From positions 39,743,525 through 39,807,524 of the forward strand of contig OZ023273.1 in assembly GCA_964007475.1 (NCBI GenBank): a stretch of 64,000 bases of DNA. Direction: 5' to 3'. The DNA is from Hybos culiciformis. Its lineage: Eukaryota > Arthropoda > Insecta > Diptera > Hybotidae. The translations under genes were made by a program, and so were the position numbers. The notes under the pieces were generated by a model. The model had not been told where the DNA came from. It did no database searches and saw only the letters and a list, made by a program, of their open reading frames with translations. The stretch's first letter is position 1, and every line of letters starts with the position of its first letter. Below are positions 13,632 through 27,167 of this stretch, piece by piece.

Positions 13632-14923
13632 GTAACATTTAGTAAACATATAGATCCAGGTCTAGCAATTCATATTTAAATTTAGTGAACAATTTTTTTG
13701 ATTAACACTTAAAGAAAATAATACAACTTTTAAATAACACAAATAGAGTTCAAACAAAAAAAAAAATTCCAGATTTATTAAACTAATGACTTAATTTATT
13801 AAACTTTTTTTACCATTGACGCAAAAATAATTAAATCAAGTTTACTATTGATTTTGGTAAATTATTACTCCTTACAAACAGGTTCATACTGACAACAAAA
13901 AAAATTTTTTTTTTTCTATTTATTCATTACCTATGTACATTTTTATGTTAATAAATATTAATACTTGTATTTTTTTGATTTCCTAATATTTAAATAATAT
14001 TTGAATTATATGGATACTTACATTGTATATATGTTGTACGTATTGTACGCATACTTAGTTACAAATATTCTTCTTGAATTAATTTTTTAATTATGATGTT
14101 CTTTGAATATTCTATTTTTTTTTTATTTAACGAACCTACGACGATATTATTTCATGGCACGTGCTACTGTATTGTATTTGTTTGGGAATAGAATTAGCTG
14201 TAGTTATTTATAATTTACACCTTAAGTAATATAATAATAATAATTTTCTAAGGGCGAAATCTAAACTCCAAATATTTAATTTGATTTTTTTTTTTGGAAT
14301 CCGTTTTGATAATTAATCAAAATAAAAAAAAATGTTTTATTTAAGTAAAACAAAAGACCTAAGACGGAAACTTTATTGCATCATAAACTAAAGTACAAAT
14401 TTTTTTTACCCAGTCGGCAATTAATTGTACCATATTAATTAATTTTTTTTTTATTTTTTTTTTCAATTTAGATTCCGAAAAAAAAAAACTATAATAGCAA
14501 ATTTACAAAAAAATCTACCAAAATATGAAATTCTAAATTGATTTCCCTGATAGGTTAACATTGTTTGTTACATTTTCCATTATATTTTTAAATCTAAAAC
14601 GGCTTTTTAATCAAATTTTCAGAGCTTGTCGTCTCTGCGTTAGAACATATATATTTTTACATGTATGTAAATAATGAATGATATATATGTACATTTAAAT
14701 TGAGTAGATATTTTAAACATTTTGACAAAGAATATAAATTAATTTTAACTGTACAAATGCGCAAAAGTAATGTTCATTTGTATAATATTATTGAACAAAA
14801 TATTTAATTTTCTTCTGGAATCGGAATTATATATATATATAATATATATCAGTTTTGTGAAATAAAAAGACATTGGTCAATACGGACAATATTTTGTAAA
14901 AAAAAAAATGTCTACAGAACCAT

Positions 14924-14971
14924 ATCGACCGTGAAAATGTAAATAACATTTATTTATATTCCATGGTCGAT
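14924..14971. other. Perfect-looking short hairpin, possible small-RNA precursor
   Basis: ATCGACCGTGAAAATGTAAA pairs with a downstream arm ending CATGGTCGAT, leaving a short loop; the stem is about 21-22 bp with a few mismatches or G:U pairs. Its size resembles a microRNA precursor, but neither arm matches a microRNA I can recall. It could equally be the remains of a small MITE. Confidence 0.3.
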
Positions 14972-16527
14972 CAGTTAGTTTTGTGCCATGATATCATTCT
15001 TATTAAAGGGTACAACAGACATAAAAATGAATCATGAACTAATAATTAATATCAAATTTTGATGATACGTAACAAAAAAAAAACTTAAATGTAAGATTCA
15101 AGAAGATAAAACAAATGCTTAGTTTTCAGAAAATTATAAAGGGTGCTCATTACTTTTGTTAAAATTTAAAAATAAAAATTGTCCAAGATAAAACATTAAA
15201 GGTTAATTTATTTTTACATAAATTTCATATAGAAATTTTATATTATTAATAAAAATGTCATTAAAGAAATAACAAAAAAAAAAAAAACTTGCATAATTAA
15301 AGCTTTATTAAAAAAATATTGTTAATACTTATTTTTATATTTTCTGTTGAATATTAATCAATTATAATTTGTATTGTTAGCATGTAACAACATAATAATT
15401 AAGGAAGAGTTTTATTGCAAAAACAAAAAAAAAAAATAAAAAAATAAAATTGACAATTCTCACTTATATGCGAAAGTTATGTATTTTATTTTTTAATGAT
15501 AACCTTGAAATCATTTTGGATTTTTGACAACTTTCAAATAAAAATAATAAAAAAAAATATTTTATTAAAAGCTGAATGTGCGCATAAATTGCATTAAAAT
15601 AAATATTTAATAATCTTATTTTCATGTGGCGGGCGGCATTCCAATGGTTGATTAATAAATGTATATTATCTTTTTTTTTATGTACCTACTTTAAGTAAGA
15701 TGAATAACAGAGAATTTATTTTATCTTGTTATAATAATGCAGGTATAAACAAAAAAAAATACATAAGACAATTTTGAAATATGCATATGGCGAAAATTTC
15801 ACAATTTTTGGAAATTTCAAGGACTGACTAGAATTTGATTATAAATTTTTTATTAACATTTTGTGAATAAGTACTTTTTAAAATATTTTCTTTCACATGT
15901 TTTTAGTTCAATATAATGTAATCTTTTATAAATGAAAAGTTTGATTTATAAATAAAGTTAAACTTACCATACATATAAACTATAGATAAACTATATATAT
16001 CTATAGTTTATTCTGCATAACAGATAATTTAACAAGTTTTAATTTTTTATTTGAAAACAATTGTGTTTACCGATGTAAAGGGTTTAAATCCGTTGTAAAG
16101 GGTTTAAATTAAGCTCTGAAACCCTTAGAGATGTTCATCAAAATGTTTGTGTAACCATAGCGGTTCTATAAAGAAATTTCTCTTGTATTTTATGTGGATG
16201 GAAAAAAATTATAATAGTCTAAGTTGAGTTGCAGTACAGATTCTTTGCATCTACATTCTGGATAATTGAGTTTTCTTGAATTTCGTTCTTTGAATGAAAT
16301 AATTTTTACTAAACTTTTGACCTGAGGTTAAGAATACTTTAAATTTAATATTATTGACTGGAATTTCGGATTATTATGAACTACTATTCGAATGTTAAAA
16401 TCAACAAAAATCCTATACACATTTTTTTAACCGCTTACTTATTCACTAAATTTAATCAAAATGGAATTGATCATACAATTTTGGTTGATTTTCAAGATCG
16501 AATGGTAATTAATAATAACCCCTATAT

Positions 16528-17083
16528 CAATGGTTCCCAACCTTTTGAAATATTTGTACCCCTTGATAATGATTTGAATCTTTACGTACCCCTATAAAAG
16601 AGTGCATACAGGTTATAACAAACGGAATAAAAAATTTTAACGCACGTTGTGATTAGATACGCCTCGCTTTGTTAGCACCAACATTGATGCAGCATCATTG
16701 TTTCAAAATCACTGCGAGTTTTCATGTTATTTCTCAAGTCAATGGGTTCATCTTTTGCGTTATCATTATCAGTGTCAACAATCTTGTCTAATGAAATTGT
16801 GAAGGCGTTTCGAATCCAATTATCGACATTAAAAGTTGGAGGAATGATACCATCAACATTTTTTTTGAAAATTTCGTTATGAGTTTTAATATTATTTAAA
16901 ATACACACCACACAATTATACACAATTCACAAAATTTTGGAAAGAAAATTAGATTTTGAAATTATGTGTAAGCCGTAAAAAGGATATACATATATTTTTT
17001 TCAATACGAACAATTCCACGTACCTCTCAGAATTGGTTAACGTACCCCCAAGGGGTCCATGGACCCCAGGTTGGGAATCTCTG
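16528..17083 (-). mobile_element. Decayed hAT element with ZBED5/FAM200-like transposase remnant
   Basis: The left end CAATGGTTCCCAACC and the right end GGTTGGGAATCTCTG are inverted copies of the hAT-type terminus. They are flanked by CCCTATAT (16520-16527) and CCCTAGAT (17084-17091), an 8-bp duplication with one mismatch, as expected for hAT. The minus-strand frame 16672-16923 contains VDNWIRNAFTI followed by a DLRN motif, resembling the C-terminal part of ZBED5/FAM200-type hAT transposases. Only a fragment is left, so the element is dead. Confidence 0.75.
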
Positions 17084-20000
17084 CCCTAGATAGATATCTT
17101 CAAATAACTCCAATCAGGAATCGTAAAAGTAAAAAAAAGGTAAATAATCGATTGTAAAGTGTTAATTTTAATATACTTTTTAAATATTGTATTTTATCAA
17201 TTAATTTTAATATGTGTATGTTTCCTTATTTAAACAAGCAGCAAACTAAAAAATTGTGAAGGAAAATAATTCATCATCGTATCCATATTAAATAAACTTC
17301 ACAATTCAATCCCTTCAAAATGATTGACAATTAATTGATTTTACTCTCTTCAGAAAATATTTTCTGTAAACATTTTTATGTTAATTTTTATTATGTAATT
17401 TACATGTTTATTTAAATTCATATATGATAAATTGTAAAAATTTAAAGATTGTCTAAATAATTCTGTTTGTAGTTCTTGAAATAAGTTTTAAGAGCATTTT
17501 ATACAATATTATAATTCATTGGCTTATTTTCTTGTTTGTCAAGCTAATACCCAAGTTAGCTATAAATATTTTTGTCTTGTTAAGTTTTTCAAAAAAAATT
17601 TTAGAAATGTTAATTGTAGTTTGAAGAGATAATTAGTGAGTTTCAAAAAATAAAAATAATTTTCATATTTTCCATTGGACACAAAACTGTTTGCTCGGTT
17701 TAACTTATTTCGGTATATATGCCTATAACACTGTAAGCTAGAATAGTTTTAATACCTTAAACGAAAAAGGAACTTTCTTTTATCCAGAATAAATTTTCTT
17801 GAAATTATAAAATTATAAAACTAATTTTCATAATGATTTTTTTATCGTTTGCTTTAAAAGCCCTTATAAAAAAAATTATTGGGTTAAAATTTGGTTAAAT
17901 CAGAAAACAAATAAAAACCGGTTGAGGATAAAAAATATATTATGGAAAACAAATAAATATTATTTAAATTATTTGAAATTTATACTTTGAACTATTCTAA
18001 TTTGAAATATTTTTTCAACATGAATTCTAATATGTACTAATAGTTCATACGCAATGTATCTTTTTATAGCAAAAAAACTCATTAAACTTGATATTTCAAG
18101 AACTTATTATTTTTCATTTTTCACATTAAAAATTTATTTTTATTATATTTTTGAACTTCAACACATTTGTAAGTCTTTTTATAAAGTCTTTTATATAATG
18201 AGAATTATTAAATTAATTTTTTTTTGTCAAATTAAAAGATATATTATAGTTTTTAGAACTATTTAAAGTACTTAAACAATGATAAGTTTTTAAATTTGAT
18301 TTCTTTTATCACATCAAATTAGTTGTTAATCATAATGTTTTTGCATAGTTGCAAGATCATTTGTATTAAGGATATACAAATTAAGAACACACTTATGAAT
18401 AAAATAAATTAACTTAAATAAATAAAAGTAATGAATATTTTTTATTGTAATTTTATGATAATATTATGTCAAGGAAGAACTGTGAATATGATATCGTAAC
18501 GAAAAATTATTTTTTCCAAATATTTGATTGATGTAGAAATATATTTAAAAAAATAAAACCTTAAACTCCTACATCAATTATATATTGATACATATTCTCG
18601 TTATTTGAACCAAAAAGTAAATTATTCTGAAATTTTTTTTTTCAATTAAAATGTTAGTTGCATTTGTGATTTGGTTTTGAATTTTAATTTTTTATTTTAA
18701 ATATATTCTTTTACTGAATAAAAATTACAATGCGCACAGAGAAGCCTTTTATTTACAGTTATGTGCATTTAATTAAAAATGAGTTTAAAACTTTATGGCT
18801 GATATTAGTGATATTATTCCAACCTTGAATTTGTGTTATTTGAATATGCCATAAAAATATATAACTATTTTTTTAAGTTCTGTTTGACCAATGTTATTGA
18901 CTTGCGCTACAAAAAATAAAAAAATTAATGAGGAAAATAAACTTAGAAAATCAATTATAAAGTTACCTGCAATAGTTGTTAAAAATAATTGACTAAAAAA
19001 AAATTTACATGCTAATTATATTTGAAAATAATTAAATGAAAGACTTAAGTCGGAAACTTTTTTTTTTGTTTGAACTGGTTCGACTCAGTGATTTCCATTT
19101 CAATATTGAGAATTAATTTTGATTCACTTTATTTTTATTTTATTTTCTTTCATCTTAATTACAATTTTTACATTTAGCTTATTCTAAAGAAGACATTTTT
19201 ATTCTGAGCTACAGGAAATCCTTTACAACTTAAATTTAAGTTTTGTTACCATTTTGGTAGAGAATTATTAAAAATCAAATAAATTTTTATTAAAATGAAG
19301 TTTATTTCATCAAAGACTAGCGAAATAGAAGGGATTAATGTAAAGAAAAATATTAAAAACCAATAATAGGAAAACTATAATACTGCTTACTTACATAAGT
19401 TAATTCCAAAATCTAACATGAAATAAACTTGGATTTCACCACCGATTAAAGGTAGTTTTAATATGGATTAATTAAATACATTAAATACATTGTACAGTGT
19501 ACTTTCAATATGGATTAATTAAATACATTGTACAATGATGCATCTAAAATCTTCTACCTAAAATAATGTGAATAACTAACTATATATTTCAGAGAAATAT
19601 TTCTTAAACAATTCTTAAAATTTTGTTTACGAATATAAATTTTATTGTAACAATTTCTATTTTTACAAAATGTTTCCTATAAATAAAATATTACATGCTA
19701 TTAAATATAATGGACTTTTGTATACGGACTGATGATAGCATTTTATGTCTAAACTTTCTTTAAGAATTAATTTACAATTCGTTTTTTAACAGAGATATTT
19801 TTATTATTTTAAAATATGATTTTCAGTCCCAGAATCGGCCACATATCTTGTTCGTACTTATAGTTACATTTAAAATTTCGTTTTCTTAGATGTAATTTAT
19901 TTGTACATTGGCAGGCAATGATTGAATTTAATTATAATTTATTAATCCTATATTAGAATAAGAAATATTATATAAAAAATAGTAGGATTATCTAATTATA

Positions 20001-23000
20001 TAAAAAACCTAAACGTAAATTGTTTTTAAATAATTAATAAAACCCATAGAAAATAATAATATAATTATAATTATTTTACAATAAATTTAACTAAACATAT
20101 TAAAAAATTATTTTGTTGTGTGAGGAGTAATTATTAGAAAAGTTATAGCATTTTGTTTTATTAAAATTTTATGTAAGAATTAGTACTAAGTACCCTGAAT
20201 ATTAAGAAAAAATATAAAAAAAAAGTTTGTCCCATTTTAAATATTTGTATTTGTTTTTTTGCTGTCAATTAATTGTAGATTGATATTTTTGAAAAACTCG
20301 ACACAAGGATTTGTTTTTATGCTTCAAATCAAACGCATTTTGCGGTCTATGGGTATTATTGAATGTATGTTAAATAAATTTGAAAGCTGGAGTTTTAATG
20401 GTTGAAAATAGCTCATTTTTACTTCATTTTTTTAGAATTTATCATCTTTTTACTTTGACCGAATTATTAAGTTTTCACTTCCTTTTAGCTCTGTTAGTCA
20501 TAATTCTAGGAACCAAATACAATCGATCCTCTAATGTAATGTGCTAATTGACAAACCAAACCAGACGACAATAAACGCAAAAGAATTTAAAATATTGATT
20601 TATTTGATATTATCAGATATTTTAATATTCTAAGGTGAACAAACTTTTTTGTTATTTTGTTAAAATTATATATGTTTAAAATATAACACAAAAAAAATAT
20701 TTATATACTCAAAGAAGATAAAATATAACCGAGTAATTCACTCTTATTATTTTATTGTGCAACATTAGTACAAATGAATAATGATACGAATATAAAGTAT
20801 TTGTAACAAAAAATCAAAAAAAAAAAACGTTTTATGACTTTTATTCAAATTATCCCAAAATCTTAGTTATATTTCTCAAAATATTCGAATAAACCACTAA
20901 TAAATATATCCCTTTTTTTTATTTATATTCATCCATTATTTCAAAGTTCTTCAAGAATGAAGTTTAAAATTAAAGATTAAATAGGTATGTGTCAAAGATA
21001 TCCTTGTTTTAGATTAACTATTTCTAATTCATATCCATTTGTTTTGATTTTATTAAAATATGTAAAAATTTTCTTATAAAATGTTTATGCATTCATTTTT
21101 TTTTTGAGTGCATAATGACATTTTTCCTTAGTTTCTCTTTATTATTAGGATTTTTTTTGTGTCTTTTTTAAATCTTGATCTTTTAAGAAAAGGTTAATAA
21201 ATTTAATAAATTTTTCTGAAATTCCACATTAAAAGATTTCGCAGCACTAAAAAGGTAAAAAACTTAAAGCAGTTTCTGAATAATCAATTTTAAGTATAAT
21301 TTAGGGAAATTTGAAGTTTAATCCAACTTTTATGATAGTTATTAATTTTGAAGACAAACAAAAAATTCATTACGAAATTAAGTACAATATTAATAACATT
21401 TATTTACACAAATTAAGATTTTTATTCAACAAAAATATAAATATAGGATTACAGTTTGTTAGTCAAGAATTGTAAAATAGAGGTGGCCTGATTGATTCCT
21501 CCAGTTAGAATTTAAAATTTTATTTCGACATTATCAACTTTTAAAATAAGTATTTGCAGGAACTTAATTTATTTAAGTGTAGTCTGATAAAATTTCTCTA
21601 TTATTTAAAAAAATGTTTTTTTTATCGTGGCTTTAATTTGATATAAATAAAATTGATCTGATTCGCCTTTTTTTTAAATTTTGATACACAGTGATTTAAT
21701 TTTTTTTTTCATTATGTTATGTATATATTTCAATTTTATTTACCTTTCATTAACACCTCATGAAGCTGTTGCAAAAAAAAAAGTCATTAACGTTCAAAAA
21801 AAAAAAAAACAGAGTCTTGTTGTTGAGTGATTCATGAATTTTTTTTTAACAAAACAAAAACAAAAATAAAGAGTTAATACACACCATTTATTTTTCTATA
21901 CATAACCAACCACATTATTAATATTATTATGCAATTTACCTGATGTTTTATCCAATAATTAAAAAAAAGATTTGATATGTGTAAAAACAATTTTATTTAT
22001 TGGAATAGAAAACAGTAAAAAAAAAAATTTTTAAATTTGTTTTTGTAACTTAAAATAATCTGACTTTAGTCGAGAAATTACAAAAATAAAATTACTTTTC
22101 ATAAATTGAGGAAAGCTTTTAACTTCAATCATTTCAGATTGCCAAACTAACTATCATAATTTTGGTATCGTATCGTTTAATAATTTAAATTATATAGTAA
22201 AAGAATTCAAATATAAAACAAAAATAAGGTGCTTGTCTTGCTATGTATACATTTTTTAATTTAAAAGTTTTTATAAATCTTTTTGAACTTAAAGAAACTT
22301 TGAAGTTAAATAAAAAAAACCTATAATTAAGTTTTTATAATATTAGAGCTGTTAAAATGTCAATTTTTACTTTAAAATGGAATATTTTTGTTTGATAGAT
22401 AGTAATAAAGCCCTAAATTTACATAAAAACGAAAAAAAAACTCTGTGAACTTTAAAATTCAAGATTTTATAAATGTTAAATAAAAAAAAAACTTAAATAA
22501 CTTTTGGAAACAACAAACGACAAATTAAATGTAAAACTATTAAAACTATAACAACGAAAGAAATACTGAATATCTCGCTTTTATACTATAAATGCTCGTA
22601 CTTTAAGATTTAGATTTAAAATTTTTTAATTCAATATACATTATATTCATTCCCATGTTAATGAATTAATGTGATGTAAAATATGAATCTTTTTTTTTTT
22701 TTTCAAAACTTTTTGTATAAATATAAACTTTCAATCACGAAAGTAGTGTACCACCTTCGAAATACGCAATTACATATTTCAAATAAATTTTGTTTTTTTT
22801 TAATAGATTATTATTTGACTTTATACGTTATGATGATTTATTATTTATGAAGATACTCTCCAAAAATGTTCAATCAAAAAATATATTAATTTAGAAAAAA
22901 TAAATCTTTATGAATAAATCTTTAAGTACATGTTAGGTTTTAACTAGGTTTATATCAAAAAATTAATAAAAAAAATAACAATAAATACAAAATGCAAAAA

Positions 23001-26000
23001 CCAAATATGTATGTACATATAATAAATATTTCTTACAGAGATTTTTCCACGCTTTTACTCTCTAAAGTAGTGAATTAACTTTGATTTAAGTTGTAAGGTA
23101 AATGTATTTTGTACATTCTAATTTGTTTCTAAGTTTAATAATTTTTGATAAAGCTCTTTCATACTTTATTTAAATTTACAACGAAAAATTTTGATACATT
23201 GACCATGAAAGAATATTTTCCATACATTAAGCATGATCTAACATTAAAATATTTTGTACCCAAATTTCACCCTAATTATGTACCAAACATATATAAGTAT
23301 TACGTATTACGTGTTCTGTTCATTGACAATCCAATGTGCCTTGCTAGTTTATATATTTTTTTTTACAGTCTTCTACACAATATTGTATCATATCTTTTTA
23401 AAGTTATAACTTAACTGAATAATTTCAATTATTTTGTAGTTAACATTTACAATTTTATTTTTAATAAATTTAATTTTAATTTAAATGTCATTCTCATTGG
23501 GTATTTGATTCAAAAGGATTGAATATTAAATTATTATAATCATAAATTTTTCTAAATTAATCAATTTATAAATAAATCATTATGCGTGATGTTAATGAAA
23601 AAAACCAATAAGGAATCTAATATGAACAACTTGATGTGAATTCTAATTATCGTAAAGACTAAAAAAAATTTATTTTATGAATATATCGAAATCGAAAGTA
23701 GAATTTCGTACCTACTTATTTAATTTTTAAATTGTTCTATTGGATAGAATAGTTAGATTGGCCTTGAAATTGTTACTTCTTTCATTTACTTAAAATTAGA
23801 AAATTGACAAATTGACATTGTAGGGATAGTTTACAATGGAAAGTTTTCTTAAACCAATAAATAAATAATTAATTAACTTTGAAAGTAATACTAATGACAT
23901 TTTTTTCAACTATTCTTTAGTTATGCAATTTCTTTTCAGTTAACAGCGCGATAAATGAAAAACAAATGCTTTTATGTAATTGTTGAACATATTATTTTTT
24001 CTCTCAAAAACACATCCGAGAATAATTCAGTATTATTATTAAAAGCTTTTAACATATAAAGCTATTTAATTATTTTGTATTATTATCTACTTACATATTA
24101 GGTATATGTACAATAAAATACAGATTGGCATTTATGACAAATCTTCATCCATTATTTTGTTTATGCATTTTCCATGTTATTTACTAATAAAATAAAACAA
24201 CTAATAAGTTTTAGAAACATTGGCGATGTTTAATGACCATGTGAACAAAATATATAAAAACATAAAAAAGCTTTCGAACAGAAAGTTTGTTGTACTCGTT
24301 TCTGATGGAAAAAGGTAAACTTATAATCATGTAATACTATGAAATGACCTCGATTTTGTAATTTTAAGTGAGATAATAATATATAATAATGATTTAAAAA
24401 AATAAATATGTTACACCTGAACTGTATTATGTTTATATTTAACTTTTTGGAAGTAAATGCAATATTTGTTTGTACATATGCATTTCGGTGGGTGACGATA
24501 AAATAAAGTACAATATGTAATGTATTATATAATGTTTTGAAGTATAAAAGATCCATAATAGTGGAATTTTGTTACTGAAATAGATGTACATATTCATAAA
24601 GATGTTAGCATTAGTTTTATCAATGATGGTTATATAATATTTTACACTTCATGTACAATTTTTCTTAACGCTAGCTTTATTGCGCAGAAATATATGGTTT
24701 TAATATCTTCAGCCCGGGGAGGAGGTTATTATGAATTAAAAATCTTAAAAAAATTCTTTAGAATGCATTTCATTAAATTCTATAAAAATAGGAGTTGAGA
24801 ATAATATATTCGTTAGATTTTTACGTTCGATTCTGCTTCATAATAAATCCCCTATTGTTATAACACAGGAGTTAATTTCACATATGTGTATTATACTGTG
24901 TTTTCTTTATTTTTATAATACCATATTATAAATTAATAATATATCTGTTAAAATACATACTAAGTTTATAATATATTATTTTTACAAAATAGAACAAACT
25001 AAAAGTTATTTGAATTGATTTATAATCTTCAAAATATTTGAATCTTAAATTTAATATATCAGAACGCCAACTTATATTTAAATAATAAAAATTTTAATTT
25101 ATAAATTTCTCATAAAAAAAAAATGTTAATATCCGAACGCGTACTCAAATCATTTTTTATTTTTATTACATAATTTTATGCTGCGGTTTTGCTTTCCGTC
25201 GTTACAAAGTGCATTTTTTTTCATTCATTCATAGAATACATTTTTTTTTTCAATGAATAAATTATTAGTATCTTAACATTTTTTTTTTTATTATTTTTAA
25301 TTTCCACTTTATATTTTTATTAATAACATTATAATAATATTTTCTTTTATTATTTATATAAAATTTCCTGATTTTTTAGAAAGAATTATGTAATTGGTTT
25401 AAAGTTATTTTAATAAGTAGGTTAGCTATTTATGTATTGCATGTAGTAATAATAAATTAAAGTAACAATATCATTTTGTAATAAGTGTAATATAGATAAT
25501 TTTTAAAGAATTTTGATTGATCCATTAATTTAAATATTTTATACCTAATGTGAGGTGCAGTACATGTGAGATGCATATATACATCTAAAAGAAATTCTCA
25601 AATTTACAGAAAACATAATTTCTTTATGTTGTGTTTTGAATTTTAAACAATACAAGCTCTAAAGTATAAAGAGCTCAATTAAATTTATTCAATAATTTTG
25701 TAGAAGACATTAATGGCGCAAATTAGATTTGTTGTGTTGTATTTTAACTTATTGTTTATATTTATACCTTATGCCCATACCCAATTTTTGTACTAAAATA
25801 TTTTTTTTTCTCTAAATTGAATAAAAGAAAATATGTAAAAGTTTTCAACATTAAAATTTTGACAATAATTTATGAATTTTAAATTTTTTTTACTCTCTAA
25901 ATCTCAACATAAATATTTTTATGCATCATACATTATAAAGTTGTAATTATGACCATTTTTAAGTTTTTTGTCCTTTTACCTTGAAAATCTATTTAGTGTG

Positions 26001-27167
26001 TTATGAATAAACTTTAACATGTTTTTAAAGAAAAAAATATTAAATAAAATTGCAAAATAAACAAACATCTTGCATATTAACAGCGTATAATATTGAAATT
26101 AAAAAAAAAATTTTACTTTTCCAAAAAAAACAAACAAAATTATTATTTAGGTATTCATTTTTATGAATAAACAAAAATTATATGATTATTATGTAAATTT
26201 AAAAATGATTTTTTTTATTTTTGAGAGAAAGATATGATATATGCTTGGGGTGGAAATTATGCGGAATAAAAAGCTGATTCTTCAGAACTTATCAGATGCA
26301 TTTTATTTATTTATTTAGGTTAAACTTTGCCGGTTATATACCGGTTTTTGTTTATATTACTAATTAATTATGTTCATTTTTGATCATAAATAGGTACATT
26401 TTTATTTATTCGGTCTTCTTCTGTAATCTCAATAACAAGTTTTATGCCAGTAATTTCAATAAAAGCTGCGTATAGTCTATTTTTATAGGTATTTTTATAA
26501 TTTGATTTAATTTTTTTTTAAATTTACAGAAGAAATCTCATGGGTTAAACCGTTGTTAAAGTTCTCAAATTATAAAATGTTAAAATTGAATAAAAAAAAT
26601 TTATTTGCGTATTTTAGATACGTTTTCATGTTTAAATTATTAATTAGTTTACGTGTTTTGTAAAATGTAATAATAAAAATCTTAACTAAATGATAACCAG
26701 TTGGACCAGGGGGTGGACTTAAAATTTGAAATTATTTATAGATTTTCAAATATTTATTTAGATTATAGTTAAAAGTTAATGTTTGTTCTTATGTTCACGG
26801 GATATTCATAAGCTGTAGTCACGGACAAAATAAATCATATTAAGTAGATTAGGTATTCTAAACTTACAATAATTGTAGATTTGAGTTAGATAATATATGC
26901 CTTTGCCTAAATTTGTTTTTTCTTAACAATGAATACGCCGCCCAAGTCGATTAAGAAAAGCTAGGGTATTATTTCAGGTTTCAACAAATAATTATGTATT
27001 ATATTATTTCAATCCTAAAAAATTTTATTCGATTATAATTAAATTTATTGGCATACTAACTATTAGCATACTAACTAGACTAATATGCATTTAAGTTAAC
27101 TTATTTAAAGTTTTTTTTTTGTTATTGATGCTAATTTTTTTTTATTTCAGTATAATATCATTACAAA

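Larger units (their letters stand above)
10800..27150. other. 16-kb gene-poor AT-rich region
   Basis: No reading frame here resembles a known protein. Frames of 60-110 codons (for example 23145-23414 plus, 24230-24556 minus) look like chance openings: AT-driven composition, no splice partners, no motif. Poly-A and poly-T runs are frequent on both strands. Recognisable contents are a MITE (13415-13631), a hairpin (14924-14971), a decayed hAT element (16528-17083) and two copies of a dispersed 24-bp motif (about 14351, 19038). The right part must hold the untranslated first exon and promoter of the ABCH gene, because its first coding exon begins at an acceptor at 27150. Confidence 0.5.

Noticed and set aside
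19070..19100. tRNA B-box-like GGTTCGACTC
   Set aside because: No A box, no cloverleaf stems and no CCA-proximal acceptor pairing can be built around it.
24230..24556. 108-codon minus-strand frame in the gene desert
   Set aside because: No recognisable motif, composition follows the AT-rich background, and no splice partners or promoter context.
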